Assembly: GCA_025642065.1 (NCBI GenBank)
Contig: JAODUP010000012.1
Coordinates: 3,640,001-3,704,000, forward strand
Length of the DNA: 64,000 nt
Reading direction: 5' to 3'
DNA from: Paralvinella palmiformis
Lineage: Eukaryota; Annelida; Polychaeta; Terebellida; Alvinellidae
The notes beneath the pieces are model-generated. The model was not told where the DNA came from. It saw nothing but the letters and a program-made list of their open reading frames with translations, and ran no database searches. A program made the translations under genes and the position numbers. Every line of letters begins with the position of its first letter. The stretch's first letter is position 1. Below, in pieces: positions 13,430-32,669 of the stretch.

Positions 13430-14034
13430 ATTTTTAGCATCTGGACTACTTGCCACCATTACCCAACCCACACCAGTAACATGAACATCATCAACTTCGA
13501 TCATGAAGACATTAACTCTGCTAATAACGTCTATTTTATGGAAACATTAACATTGGTCAGTCGTTGTCTAGATGCGAATAACTTTACAATTAATGTAAAC
13601 AATCTGTCAAGCATCAATTAGAATTATTTAACTTGGCTAACTCCAAAATGACAATATTAAAGCGGAAAAGGTAAACTAAATAGTTTAAAAAATATCAACC
13701 ACATGGTTCTAATATTAGAAAGAGTAACTTTAGTTAAACCTTCAGAAATACGGAGATAATAAGAAAAGATCCAACAGCGAGATTTTTTATAGTGATTTCA
13801 GTCAGGTTAGCGAAACATTTACAACAGAAGTTCCCCCTGCAGAAAAGTCATATCCCGAATATTTTAAATAAACACGAACAGCAAATAGGCCAGCTGATCC
13901 GGAAGAAATTAGCAAAATTGTTCAAACCAAGAGCTATTAATGCATTCAATGCCCCACTAGGAATTTTAATGAACAAATCTCTTAGCATTGGGTACGTAAC
14001 AGATCTACTAAAAACTGGAAAGGTAATCCCCAAT

Positions 14035-14036
<2 letters not shown>
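13430..14036 (+). pseudogene. LINE fragment: endonuclease end to pre-RT
   Basis: The plus-strand translation has ASGLLATITQPTPVT near 13437-13485, which resembles the conserved block before the LINE endonuclease end (xxP.I..PTRVT). Further along, FNAPLGILMNKSLSIGYVTD and LLKTGKVIPN end at 14036. These match the block just before reverse transcriptase (LxxxxN.S...G..P..LK.AKV.P). Stops and frameshifts occur in between. The fragment is cut off by the following TA tract. Confidence 0.65.

Positions 14037-14037
<1 letters not shown>

Positions 14038-14096
<59 letters not shown>
14038..14096. repeat. (TA)n microsatellite
   Basis: Uninterrupted TA run separating a LINE fragment from a SINE fragment. 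Confidence 0.9.
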
Positions 14097-14102
<6 letters not shown>

Positions 14103-14109
14103 TTATATA

Positions 14110-14158
14110 GTGATCTGTGGTCCATCGCGCTACGAATTAGACCACGGAGGCACCCTAG
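14110..14158 (-). mobile_element. tRNA-derived SINE head, truncated
   Basis: On the minus strand the sequence begins GGTGCCTCCGTGGTCTAAT and continues with GTAGCGCGATGGACCAC. This resembles the acceptor, D-arm (A box) and anticodon arm of a tRNA, and is close to the start of the SINE at 35.2-35.4 kb. It stops before a B box, at the TA tract. Confidence 0.5.
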
Positions 14159-14479
14159 TATGGCTTATAACATATAACTTTGACCTGTAACGTTGATGTA
14201 TAACTTTGACGATTAACTGGAAGGATACCGAATTGAAATCGAGATTTCACACAGACTGGCTGTCAAAATATCATTTATGATTTTGGAATATCAACCTAAA
14301 CTAATAACCCTAATGAAACATGTTATAAACACTAATACTGTGAAACGAGGTAGCTAGTCTCAGTAGCACATCAGTACAAACAAATTATCTTGTAATATAA
14401 CTATCAACATACATATGTACATCGGTGTGCTTTAATAGTAAGATTCAATCAGCTTCAAGTATATAACACAACTTATGAC
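14159..14479. other. No gene seen
   Basis: This is where a 3' LTR of the adjacent minus-strand BEL/Pao element might be expected, but I see no match between it and the sequence beyond 16870. Confidence 0.4.
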
Positions 14480-16860
14480 TGTGACGGCATTAAACCTATT
14501 TCTTAACATGAACAACTCGAACAAGACCTTTCTTGTCCGTCACCGTATTAACAATTCGACCAAGGAAAAATTATTATAACCCCAACATAAACATTAGCCT
14601 TCGGATACAACTACGTTTGGCGTTCTTGGAGAGAAGCTAAATATTCCTTCTTCCATCGTCTCCAAAAGGAATTAGCTAAGATCTGGACCTAGGGCCAACA
14701 TCTACGCGTATAATTATCATTCTTAGGGAATTCGCCACAAGTCAATTCAGGACCAGATCTTAATAGCAACAAGTGATTAGGTATATTAATATCTATGTCG
14801 ATGACATCACTGCTCATTTTCGTAATTGGTCGTGCATTACGAATCGCCTCTACCTCACAAAAAATGTCCACAAGGCCTCATCATCCAGTTTTATTGGCTG
14901 GTGTCGAAGCAAGACATGAAAACACTTGCCTCACAGAACGTTTAAGCCTTTCCCATGGGCCACCATAATGAGATCCAGTTGGAGGATTAAATTTCCATTC
15001 AATAGCCTTCTGCTGAAGATGATTTCGAATATGTGATTGGTTCCAGTCATCAACTGCTTGACGCAATAAGTTGGTAACACTGTCATACATTATGACCCTT
15101 GAATGTCTATGTCGGGCAGGAAAACGCCTGATGGTATCAATGCCCGAGGCGGTGTCTAGAGATGCAGCTAACCCCAAGAGGACAGGTCTAATATTAAGGC
15201 ACGTGAACAGGACACCATAACGCTTCACGTAACTCCTGCCACTCTTGACTTCTGTTGGGCCAAATAAATCCATACCTACACTCTAGTTTATGGAGGTTCA
15301 TCAACTTTGATTCTATTCTCAGGTAATTCAAAATCATGTGATGCATTCGGACGGGCAAGGTTGCTGCTGACAGTTCCAGTCTAGGTGTTGGCATCTTCTT
15401 CAAAGGAGCAACTCTCGATCGACTCATCAACAAGACACAATGGAGCTAATTATCAACATTTAAAAGACATACGTATGAAGCCACACCATATCAAATTCTG
15501 ATACACGAGAAAATGGATGTACCTGACAGGTAAGTATCTCATCAAAATCAACTGGCTTAATACATCTAATAATTGTAAATCTATCCAACCACTCCAGTTC
15601 CAACAGCCAGTTTTGCCACCTCACTAAGTTACCACCTTCTAGAGGAACATTCCATTGAACACTTTGCTTGCATAAAATCTGCAGGAATATCTTGGTCCTC
15701 AATATCAATGGCGACATTAAGTATAAGGGATCAAAATTCGAACTAACAACGGTAAGTAAGCTACGTCTAGATGGTGGTAAATCTTGACAAGCAACTCTAA
15801 ACCCAAACTGGTCCGATTCTATACAGCATTTGACACCTAGTGCACGTCCAGCAAGAAGATCATCTTTTGTGAGATCTAGGGCCTTTAACACCTTGGCCAT
15901 TTCTTCCACTGGTACAGTTTGAATAACATCTCTTCTATTGCTGACCCACTTAGTTTAACTTAAAACCACCTTTAATACATAACTCTGTGACTTCTTGCAA
16001 AATTGACAAAACTCTGCAGATGATAAACAACATGTGGTTGATACATCAATGATTGCCAGCCATCACACATTTTTTCAAAGTGATCAACCACTTCATTTTT
16101 TGCATCGATTATCTTCATTTTATGCTCAAGCTCCAGGTCTCCCTCTTCGTGCTTTAAATGTAACTTGGCTTCCTAGAAATGTTTCTTCTTCTTAAGAGAT
16201 TCTGCCTTTATCAAAAGCTCAGCCTTCCGTTGTTCACCTTTTAGACGTGCAGAGAACACTGATCCCGCCATAGATCCAGACATAGAGAATTTGGCACGGT
16301 AAGAATGATGAGAGTGGTGAGAAGAAGGCTCCATCTTGAGCTTAGATGATACTTATTTAAGCCATTCTTTAACAAATGTTTTAATGCGTTGAACTTGACT
16401 AGATTTTAATCGTACCCAAACTTGATTATCTATAATATCTTCTTTATCATTGAGTAGCTGAAAGTATTCATCCTGTGCATCACAAAATACTTGTAATGTC
16501 CTCTACTGACTATACAACAATTGTATATTTTTGATGGATACATCTTCTATAAGGAGACCTCTCTCTATCTGTGCAGCTTTCTCCATTGATGGTTTGAAGG
16601 CATCTGTACGTTGCATGTCCTTGATATGCAACTGGGGAGCCAGACCATTCTCAGTGAATGTTCTTCTGTGTAATCTGCGCCGTATACCATCTTTATTATT
16701 ACCATATTGATCACCACCGTTACTGATGTGTTTGGGAACATGTCCTTCAACTGCTTTGTGGTATGGAATATGCTCACCACTCGCACTGCGATGAACAATT
16801 TCAGCCTTTTCATGCTGTGAACTACTCACGCTGATCCAAGAACAAGAAATAAAGTAATGA
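14480..16860 (-). mobile_element. BEL/Pao LTR retrotransposon, internally deleted
   Basis: Read on the minus strand, the first part (about 16860-16100) looks like a Pao gag N-terminus: a helical region, then a lysine- and glutamate-rich stretch such as KGEQRKAELLIKAESLKKKK. It passes, with stops, straight into the RT connection region (RALGVKCCIES, PPSRRSLLTVVSSNFDP at 15460-15909). RNase H follows (SRVAPLKKMPTPRLELSAA near 15400). The integrase catalytic core is at 14881-15273 (KRYGVLFTCL, NPPTGSHYGGPWERLKRSVR), and its tail (NHLLLLRSG) lies near 14780. The rest of gag, protease and the catalytic RT core are missing. Several stops and frameshifts are present, and no LTR pair is visible. This is a dead genomic copy. 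Confidence 0.85.
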
Positions 16861-16869
16861 TCAATCAAT

Positions 16870-17484
16870 CAATAATATTAACCAGATTGATAAACGTGTT
16901 AATTAAAAACCAGAAGTCACCCAAACACTATTGATAGATGCCAGTTGGTGATGATGGACTGGTTCAACCAAAGAAGCTATCACTGGCAATCTTCCTCTTC
17001 ATATATTAGAAAGAGAATGCTAATGACACGGATGCTAATGTGTTAATAGTTCGTTCAGATTAAAACTACATAAACACAAGGTATAGAAGTAACATAGACG
17101 ACGAACGACATATTAACAAAGATTGCTCGTGACATGCCGAAAAATAATTGAGAAAGAGTACCCGAGTGAAATAATCGAGATATCCGTTATCGCCTGCTGG
17201 CTGATAATACGCAATCCTTGAATTTCGATGTAAAATTCTGAAATAATTTCATATTAATATTGAAATACGATGAACTAATTATATCATAGATCGCAAGTCC
17301 TTTCGTGCTGAAGAAATGGTTACGATTATAACTATCAGACGTTTGGTTAACTGAATATTTAATCCGTGTTATTCGACTTAATCTTACAGGTTAATCATAA
17401 TTCAATCACATGCATTTTATTTATAGTTGATCTTATATGGTCTCCATATACTGATATAGCTCACCGAAAAAAGAAACCCAAAGT
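16870..17484. other. No gene seen
   Basis: AT-rich sequence between two mobile-element relics. A 5' LTR of the BEL/Pao copy could lie here, but no matching partner was found. Confidence 0.4.
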
Positions 17485-17830
17485 ATGTACATCCACCTAC
17501 GAGTACAAATTACCAGGCTGAAACGAAATATACTCACGGCCACTCAACTCAAAGTAATAGCTACGGATGACATGTCTGTAGCTCAGTTGGTGAAGGAACG
17601 TGCTAAACACATGTCTGGTCCAGCTCTTGATTTTTTGTCGTCCCAACTTCTCTTGTCAATGCGAAGTAGCCATGGTAGAAGCTGCTCTGTCCAGGATAAA
17701 TCCTTTGCGTTATCTATCCTGCATTCCCGTACACAAACATAAACGCTCCTTGCCAAAGTCTCCCTGTTACTATCAGTGAAAATACTCGTACATAGAAGTG
17801 TGAGAAAACTCAAGATTTATCCAAGTTTTA
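17485..17830 (+). pseudogene. P-element/THAP-type transposase fragment
   Basis: The plus-strand frame reads SVAQLVKERAKHMSGPALDF, LSSQLLLSMRSSHG and VQDKSFALSILHSRT. From memory this resembles the central part of THAP-domain, P-element-like transposases, where a ligand-like helix block is followed by WTxxDKxFALSLxxxSPK. It has a stop at 17740-17742, and the sequence beyond continues with similar but weaker resemblance. No zinc-coordinating THAP domain and no catalytic region is present. A different transposase family is possible. Confidence 0.4.
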
Positions 17831-17904
17831 ATAAAGCTTGTTGGACACCTTTAAAATTACAGATAATCTAATGTCAGACCAGTAGAAATTATGCTGTGTT
17901 GTTT

Positions 17905-18170
17905 TCATGGTCTGTAAATTACTCCAACAATTGATAATTTGGACGATGAAACAATTTCAATAAATAAAGATTCAAATATATGGGGAATAAAAACATTTAA
18001 AACATCACGTATTTTGAAGCTATTTTCATGGTAATGAGTTATGAGGCTATGATATCCAGAAAGCATCAGGCGTTTATCATTTTCCAAACGGTACACCTCA
18101 CTCACTCAAATAAGTGAGTTTAACTTTTTGAAATTCACAAAACAAATTTCGGAAGGACTACCATTTTAAT
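17905..18170 (-). pseudogene. LINE endonuclease fragment
   Basis: The minus-strand frame contains DVLNVFIPHIFESLFIEIVS followed by KLSIVGVIYRP. This matches the middle of LINE endonucleases (xFExLFxEI...xxIVGVIYRP), where the YRP motif precedes the catalytic GDFN. The reading breaks right after YRP, and nothing further of the element is recognisable. Confidence 0.65.
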
Positions 18171-19470
18171 GATAAACTTCTACAATTAAGATGGAAATAT
18201 GAAATTTGAGCTGTGCATAATGTCAATCAAATTTAAAAACTGGACTGGCATCATAATAATGACAACCGTTTTTACTAATATAATGATATGGTGAGTCATT
18301 AGTCATGCCATCCTCATCATCATCTTTATACAGATATATCAAGTTATAATCTGCTTCTGTCCTGAGTTGATTAAGCGAAATGCTACGTGCCATCGTATCC
18401 AAGGATAAATAATTATATCAATAACTGATATCCGCACTGTCCATTGCCAAACAAGCTGTTATATATAACAGATATATATCAATACATAGTATATTAACAT
18501 AAAGTAAAGAACAATAATTTGAAGAAGAAGAAAAAAGATTTACAATGTGCAATACATGTATACATAATTTGCAACAAATATACAAAGATAGGTGGAAACA
18601 CTACTGCTTCATTCTCCTGGAATTAGTTGTAGAAACAAATATAAAAAGGATATAAGTGCATTATATTTCCAAATGATAATTTGTGAAAGTTTATAATACA
18701 TAAACCTAGCATCAAATTTGATTTAATTAGAGTGATGAACGGATACATGAAAATAGTACAATCTTTGTTTAAAGCCAAATTTGCAATATTTATATTAGTG
18801 AAAAATGAAATGATTGATTAGGCATCAAGTCATTACGTACTGATTAGGGTCGATCGCATTGTGTACACAAGTGATTTGTCTGACTGTCAGGATAGCGATG
18901 CATTTCTATTTAATTTGAACACAATGAACCTCTACATCCATCAATTCCCTCTTCTTCCAAGATATCTGATGCCATCAGATATGTCATAGTTGTTTGAGGC
19001 CACAAACTGTGATTACAGAGGAAGAAAATATCCTCATTATATAACCAGATACATTTCTCACAAAATTACAAAAAAGGTGTGTAGTAAATATACCGCTGCA
19101 AGTTTAGTTTGTGTTTAAAATAAAGCACTTTAAACAACTTCTAACGCCTGCACAACAGAACCTAACCTACACAGAAAAGGCAACCTTCATAATACACAAA
19201 GTCACAGCCACTCCATACATAATAATTCCCTTATTTAAAAATGACCCATACATCTGGCAAAAGCCAAACAACACACTTAGTAAATATTTTGTAAAGGTTT
19301 GTCACCGGTACGTCTGGGACCGGAACTTTACAAATTCCTTTTCAAATAAAGAAACTCTACGGAGAAGGACTCCACCGTAGAGGCTGTGCTGATACTCCCC
19401 GAACTACAAGCAAGCAAGCAATCAGAAAAAAATGTATTTCGTGTCAAAAATCCCAATGTATCAGATGATG

Positions 19471-19471
<1 letters not shown>
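18171..19471. other. No gene recognised
   Basis: Mostly AT-rich. An 89-codon plus-strand frame at 19111-19380 stands out in length, but I do not recognise it, and it lacks splice or promoter context. Confidence 0.35.

Positions 19472-19521
<50 letters not shown>
19472..19521. repeat. (AAT)n microsatellite
   Basis: About 16 trinucleotide units. Confidence 0.95.
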
Positions 19522-19522
<1 letters not shown>

Positions 19523-19639
19523 GCGGAAATGGCAGTTATTTTACGCGGCTTAGCTACCTCAAACGAGGGAGACGCAAATGGTATGTAGTTTACTAGTTCA
19601 CATCGAGGACTAATTTTAAATAAATTTAGAATTTACAAT

Positions 19640-19786
19640 ATATGGCATATTCGCCGGAGAAAACCTTGCCAGTTGCCCGGTTCGATGAAAAACTCGTCCT
19701 ACTATAGTGCCACGGCGAGATTCGAACCTTCGACATCCCACACAGAAAGTCCCACGCTCTTACCCACTAGGGTCTAGGCCATAGAG
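19640..19786 (-). mobile_element. tRNA-derived SINE
   Basis: On the minus strand the head begins GCCTCTATGGCC. An A-box-like GTGGGTAAGAGCG and a B box GGTTCGAATCTC follow at tRNA-like spacing, ending near GCCGTGGCA. The tRNA-unrelated body continues to lower coordinates and ends in AT-rich sequence near 19610. The two internal RNA polymerase III boxes make this a good SINE call; the family name is unknown to me. Confidence 0.75.
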
Positions 19787-20153
19787 GCTAAGCGAAGATT
19801 CACATACTGAAACTGTTTGAAGAACTACTGTACTGATACCAATGCTAGTATTTATCACCACTTGAATGTCATAAGTAAGACCCCTGAATAATATACCTCT
19901 GTCTTCTATCATAAATGATGCTATCGTCGTTCATCACTATTTTTCATACGTGAATTCTAAGATTCTAAGATACAATAGCTTCCAAGCTATCTTCATAAAA
20001 AATATATTACCCCGTATTAAGTATTTAAAGAGCGAAGAGTCCACGTAGTCTTCTTAAAAAAGGAAAAACAATTAAAAGCCAAAGAACAATACGTGAATTA
20101 GTTTAAATCAAAATTAGTGTAATTCTATACATACAGCTGCTATAGATGTGATG
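19787..20153. other. No gene seen
   Basis: Unremarkable AT-rich sequence between a SINE and a microsatellite. Confidence 0.4.
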
Positions 20154-20165
20154 CTACTACTACTT

Positions 20166-20233
<68 letters not shown>

Positions 20234-20234
20234 G
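20154..20234. repeat. (CTA)n microsatellite
   Basis: About 25 trinucleotide units with one interruption near 20161-20170. Confidence 0.95.
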
Positions 20235-21353
20235 TACAATTATTACTAAAAATAATAATAATAATATAATTTCAAAACAGCATTCTTACCAGCACGAACT
20301 ATTCAAAAGCGCTGTACTCAAAAATGATGTATGTAAAACCTAATTATAAATGTTGGAGAAACAATAATATTAATCCAGGAAAAAAATATCGAGGGAGTTA
20401 GAAATCAAAAGAGATTAAAAAAAAGCAACTTAGAATAGTATCTAATTGGCCCAGATATTCAAGTTCACTGCCAATGATAGATTTATAAAGTAGTTGGTAC
20501 AATCTTAAAAATAAACATGTTTCGATAGTAGCTAATTAAATGTATAAATGTATTGGATTTTATATGATAATATTTGGGAATACTTGTTGTCAGCATCTGA
20601 GCTGCGCCATTCCGAATTCGTTATAGACGAAAGATGTTATTATTTCCTATTATAGCGAGATGCAATGGTCTCTACAGTATGTAACAAAGCGACGAATCAG
20701 AGTAACAATTCGTTCTTCACTTTAGAATATTTTTAATGGGTGGCCTTCAGACTGCTCCTTGCATAAATTATGGCGGATATTGTGGTTGTTTGTTTATCGC
20801 GATATATCCTTTACATTTTCTGTTTTTAACGATAATAACAATTCATTTGATGAAACATACCTGTTTAGTTCGTTCAATTTATATTTTCAAATTTCTAACT
20901 TCAAGTTTCTTGTTTTGCTAATAAACATGCGTACTATATCATTTGTTTTTACTGCGTTGGACCTCTATCATTACGGGTCTCATTTGACCATAAGACCAAC
21001 TGAGGCAGATTGGTTATAGGTTGTTGTTTAGTTGTTGCGACAGAACACAGAGAGCACACAATGAACTTTAATACTTATAGAGTGCACAGCTACTGGTCAA
21101 ATATAGGTTAACGGTGGGCGTGGTAAAATGGTGAGGTTATACGAGTTCACGATACACAATAATAGCGTATTGCAGAGCATCAGCAATACTGCGGGTCCCC
21201 TATTATCAGAGAAAAATGGATAACCATTGACTAATGGCGTCGGGTTATGGCAGCCTCACGACATAAAAACCAATGACAAGCGGTAGAAATTCTATTTTCC
21301 ATTTGCTGATGACGGATTGTTCGTAATAGCATTTCGATATTATTCACACAGAT
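20235..21353. other. Upstream region of gene A, no exon recognised
   Basis: A promoter or 5' non-coding exon for gene A should lie here or further upstream. I see no convincing TATA box and could not place an upstream splice donor. Confidence 0.35.
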
Positions 21354-27491
<6,138 letters not shown>

Positions 27492-29464
27492 CCTATATTA
27501 AAAATGCCAATATTGAATATATATTTGCTTAAAATGTGCGACTAAGCAGTTCGAGTAATTGGTAATTTATTAGTGCATTAAAATATTATGAATATTAATA
27601 TTATACCACATGAATTGGAATTATGCACATTTTTAGATACAAATTGATAATAGTGTATAGACATTTGTTTTTTAATTTGGCTATTATTTCGTCAATATAG
27701 ATTAGGTTCATATAGCTAAATGCACATATATAATTTATATGTATGACCTAACTTAATTATAAAAAGCAGTAGACATTTTCTTGATAATTATATATAGATT
27801 TAATTTGTCGATATTTATGACTTATTCAATTATTCTATGGTTTCAGACATTTATGCAAATTAATACATATTTGATGTTGATTGAAGAAATTCACTTCAAA
27901 ATTGGTAACACTCCATAAATGTAAGCATTACGAATTAAGTCTATGAACGGGTATGTTAAGTCCTGCTTGATGTGTAGCGGGCATTTTGTTTTAATTGATC
28001 TGGTAAAAACAATAGCTTTATAAACTAGCCCTATTTATCCCATCTTTACGCCAACAAGGTAGTTTCATTTTGTTTCAAAAGTGCTATCACTAACGTTACA
28101 TGCATAATTAAGGAAAGGCAAAATGTTATGTGCAATATAACAATTTTATCTAGGTACTGTTTAGAAGTTATTTAATTCCGTATAATATTAAAATCTTGTT
28201 GACAGATTTCTAGAAATCTTATTTATTTTGATCGCTGGATATAAGATTCGCTTTATTTTTAAGATTTATATTATACAAGCATATACGTAATTCCTATTTA
28301 CAGTTTTGGAAATATTCGTTAAATTATCTACTTACAGATGAATCTCTATGAGACCTAAAATTGGTCAGTAAGGAACACCAAATACTATTAGTTCATTAGT
28401 TATGTAACATATGAAAGATAGTATTTTAACACATCTTAATGTATTCAACGAAAGTCCTGCAGTGGTAATTTTGAAGTTAAACATTTGTGTTCTATTTGTA
28501 TGTGAGTAAAATCCACGTCATTAGTATGTGCTCGTTAAATGTTTCTCTAATGTCCTATGTAACTTTATCTAAATTCATTATTTCGTTGTACTTTATAAAC
28601 GATGTGAATCTTGTTTAAAATAGTTGTTTTCTTTCACGAGTCTGTTATAGGATTAGTATTTTTCTAGGATCGTTTCTGTCGTATTGTGATGAATCATCAA
28701 GGTTGTAGAGTTAATCTCTAAATTAATTAAAAGTTGAATTTGGTAGTCCGGTGACGAATGATTGGATCTATTGTCCCGTTTTTATCTAACTGTTGTCGGA
28801 AAAGTGAACATCTTGATCCTAGAGTCGTTGTCATGTGATAGCTGTTTGGGTATAGGGAGAGATAAATATAATAAAGTTTAATATTAAAGGGTGTAAACAA
28901 ACAAACAAACAATACGCTGTCTGTATTAAAGTGTGATATAAAATAATAGGAACAACAACAACAACAACAACAAAATAATAATAATAATAATAATAATAAA
29001 CATGGAAACAACAACAACAACAATAATAATATATCTATAATAAAGCATCTTTACTGCAGATTGGAAGAAAAACAACCAAGTAATACAAATTGGAGTTTAG
29101 TATACATTGAATTGATCAGATAATGTAACCTAAAGGTAAAATACATTAAACATAGAACACGTTATATATAATACCTATGACCATCTGGGAGCATGGTTGA
29201 CCACATACCTCTCTCACCTGGAGGTATGGAACAGTGAAGACATCAAGAAGGACACACACTTTGTTTCTCATCAGAAACGGATAAAGTGCTTGGAAATAAA
29301 AAAAAGGATGCTGACATAACCTGTCTTGATATGGCATTATCGGGATCAGAATTTCTTCTATAATTTTATATTTACTCTATATAAATCTATCTATTATACT
29401 GATGACCTACCGAAAAATATGAATCAAATTCTTTACATGACATGATTTGTTTTAAATTGACCGT
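27492..29464. other. 3' flank of gene A, no gene seen
   Basis: AT-rich sequence. No perfect AATAAA is found close behind the stop of gene A. ACA and AAT trinucleotide runs occur around 28950-29030. Confidence 0.4.
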
Positions 29465-29965
29465 GGCAAAGTATGACACGTCCATATAGGATGAAGACAC
29501 GCATCCGAAGTGAAACATCTCTCAAATCAACAAAAGACAGGCTAAGATCATTATATCATCTGTAATCACAAGAAAATGTTGGTCTCCTTCTATCATTTCT
29601 ATAGAATATAATCAGGCCTTGCTTACAATGATAGGTGGGATGATTTCTTTGGACAATTAAAAAAAATATTTACGGAGATTATTTCCTTTGGTGTTCTAGG
29701 CGGCTACAACGCAAAGACAAACTTAATGTCATATGCTAGTTAAATAAGAAGAAAAAACGGCACATTATGTTTGACGTCATTAATGACGTGTCACAGTTCT
29801 GGGGTAAACGCCTACGACAATACTTCTGTGATGACGTCATTCAACATCTCACTTTTGACCGTATGAAGGGCAATGATTTAGTCAATTTCAGTGGCGAGGC
29901 TGTGTTAAATAGAGTTTCTTCCAAGCGTGATATAAAAGACAACAGGAAGAAGTTAAAATTTAGGT
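29465..29965 (+). pseudogene. Sulfotransferase exon 3 pseudogene
   Basis: This copy of SULT exon 3 aligns by eye with genes A and B from RPYRMKTRIRSET, where the catalytic histidine codon is replaced by arginine, to the region before the C-terminus. The best-preserved part is the frame 29767-29982: FDVINDVSQFWGKRLRQ, DDVIQHLTFDRMKGNDLVNF. Frameshifts and stops break the first half (around 29560-29750), and the GDWKN loop has become KDNRKK. No exon 1 or exon 2 relic was found upstream, so it is a partial duplicate or has lost its 5' part. It shares the ATGAAGACAC start and the VINDV block with gene B. Confidence 0.88.
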
Positions 29966-30183
29966 TTCTCATACGCATATAGCGTTAAGTATTTATCAAT
30001 GTTCCAGGTAACATATCCTATTAAACACATATCGCTAGTTAATCTATTAAACATAATCAAATAGCAAGCTATTTATCTTGCACACATTGGTGAAGTGTTA
30101 AAAACATCCTTTTTAAAATTAATTTAATGTCTATTTTTCTGCGCCTGGTGCACATCTGCTTGATGATATAACTACAAAGACAG

Positions 30184-30238
<55 letters not shown>

Positions 30239-30290
30239 ATAGGCTACTTTAAATAAATTAGATTTAAGAACATTTAATTTCTACTGGCAG

Positions 30291-30351
<61 letters not shown>

Positions 30352-32544
30352 TTTGAATCCATATTATTCTGTAGCAACCACAAACTAATAATTCAGAAGG
30401 TTTATATTTATGACAATGATGGACAATGTCACAGCATTTACATGAGCTAGTATGGACATAACAAAGTGTAATAATCTTCAATCATGTAAACATATGAAAT
30501 ACAAAGAGAGCTATAAACTTCCCCTACAGTAATTGGTTGTTATTTGATACTATAATGGATTGTTTCCCTTTAATTACAAGAAAATTATGTCCAAAAATTC
30601 AATTTTCAGAATAAAAGGTAATAATATAATGATGATAATTAGTGTTGTGCATAAATCAAATAGTCAGGTAGTAAGTATAGTAAAATAATTCTAAAAATAA
30701 GATAAATTATTACAAATTGGTAATATTAACTGAAGGTGATGATTTCCAAGAATTAATATAAAACAGAGTGAAAAGTAACTTTGAACTAAAAGTAAAAAGT
30801 TCATTTTATTTTAGCATTTTGAAGTAACCATTTCATTAGTGGGTTAGAAAAGACTACATGTTTTGGCTAGAATGCAAGATTTTAGAACTGATGAAAGAAA
30901 TATCAGTCTAATTATTATAATTTTGGCACAATCTATGTGGACAATACCGTAGATATAGTTATCGGGAAATTTAATTGAAAATATATTGCATCTACACGAA
31001 AGTTAAGCAATTTAGTAATTTTTTATTCTTATAAGATACAGTACTTAAACAGTTATAATGGGCATATAAATAATCAAAGTTGATTAGAGTCATAAATCAC
31101 ACAATGCAAATGTTTACACATACAGAACATGGTAGACACACTCTATAGCCTAATTTTAAAGCACTCATTACTGACTATATTCAGTGAGTTAGACACTGTT
31201 TATTTAAAAACTGGTATTACTAAATAAACATGACTGACATGACAGAAATTGATGAAAATAACTCTTATATTTAACAATTTATGTACACAATGAAAGTAAT
31301 CACCACAGAACAGAAATTACTAAAATAGTGAACCAAACATCTTCTGTCACATGAAATCCTGTTGTATGTTTACTAGCATTATAACAACAAGATTAATGAA
31401 TGCTTTCTTTAAACACTGGAACATACAAAGCAGCCTAAGGAATTAAACTCGCATTTCTGTTAAGTAACTCAGTTGTATTAAAAACCGCATCCCTTTGATA
31501 TAGAGCTGTAAAAATAAGAAAGCTATACTAAATACAGCTCGTAATATACAGATTAATAGTTGTAGTCACGTGGCAAGAAGCTATGAATCAGCTACAGCAA
31601 GGTTTATTCATTAGAGGGACAATACCTGTGAGCAACTGTACAACCAACGAAAAGTGGAAAAGGTTGGTTTTATTTTATAACTATAGATATCTTATCCATT
31701 GTTTCGAAATACTGACTAGCTTTTGCAAGAATTGTTTATGCCAGTGTCTTCATTCTTTACCACGTTATGGCAAAGAGAATGAGAACGTTTTGCGGTTTCT
31801 TCTCGTTCATTAAGTGGCGGTTACCACTGACTTTCTACTTGTTCATTTCACAGGTGCTAGTCATCGTTCTACGAGATGGACAAATCTCTGGCCCACCTGC
31901 AGTTCAGTCTACATTTGCTGGGTTAGAGAAGGGCAAATTGAATATGTATACTTGCCAAGAGGGTTCAGATCTCCAGTCATAGCATAATGTATCTCTACGA
32001 ATAAAACTGTTTAACAAATGTTTCAGTTGATTCATTAAATTATGTTGTATCAGTAATATCAAAATCTTGTTTGTTTATAAAGGCACGTTAGCATTCTAAT
32101 TAATTGTTATTGGGAATTTATTAAATATATTCATTCTTCAAAACTTTCCAAGAAATTAGTATATGATTATAATACTAAAATGTGATATTCTAACACAGAG
32201 AATAAATGTATTATATCTGGGATATACAGTATAGATATTTACTGCTAAATGATGGCGTTTCTCATTTCTAGATAAGGAATAAAGATATAGTAGAGTCTAC
32301 GTTTTAAATGTACATACAATGTAGTATATAGAGGCAAGTACATGTGGATGATAAAACAGACACTGGTCAGCTGAGGGGAAGGTGACAAATATACAATCAT
32401 TTTCCAACTGTTTTAGCTGATTGCACCTATGATGCTAAAATGCTAGCCAGAATATTGGTTAAATTATTTACACTAATACAGTCTTGATATTTAAAGGAGT
32501 CAGATCAAAATAGTTATCATTATGTTTTCATAACGTTCCATAAA

Positions 32545-32582
<38 letters not shown>

Positions 32583-32657
32583 GACATACACAGTTTAAAT
32601 GAGGCTGTGCTGATTAAGCGACAGCCTGGGGATTCTCCCAGAACAACCAAACCAAAC
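29966..32657. other. No gene seen; three (TA)n tracts
   Basis: The TA tracts lie at about 30186-30233, 30293-30346 and 32551-32580. The open frames at 31583-31982 resemble no family known to me and have no splice context. Confidence 0.4.
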
Positions 32658-32669
32658 CAGTTTAAATAC

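Noticed and set aside
14159..17484. LTR pair around the BEL/Pao element
   Set aside because: No similarity was found between the two flanks, so no LTRs are called.
31583..31982. Two overlapping plus-strand frames, considered as an unknown gene
   Set aside because: Low complexity is absent, but there is no family resemblance, no promoter and no splice signals that link them.
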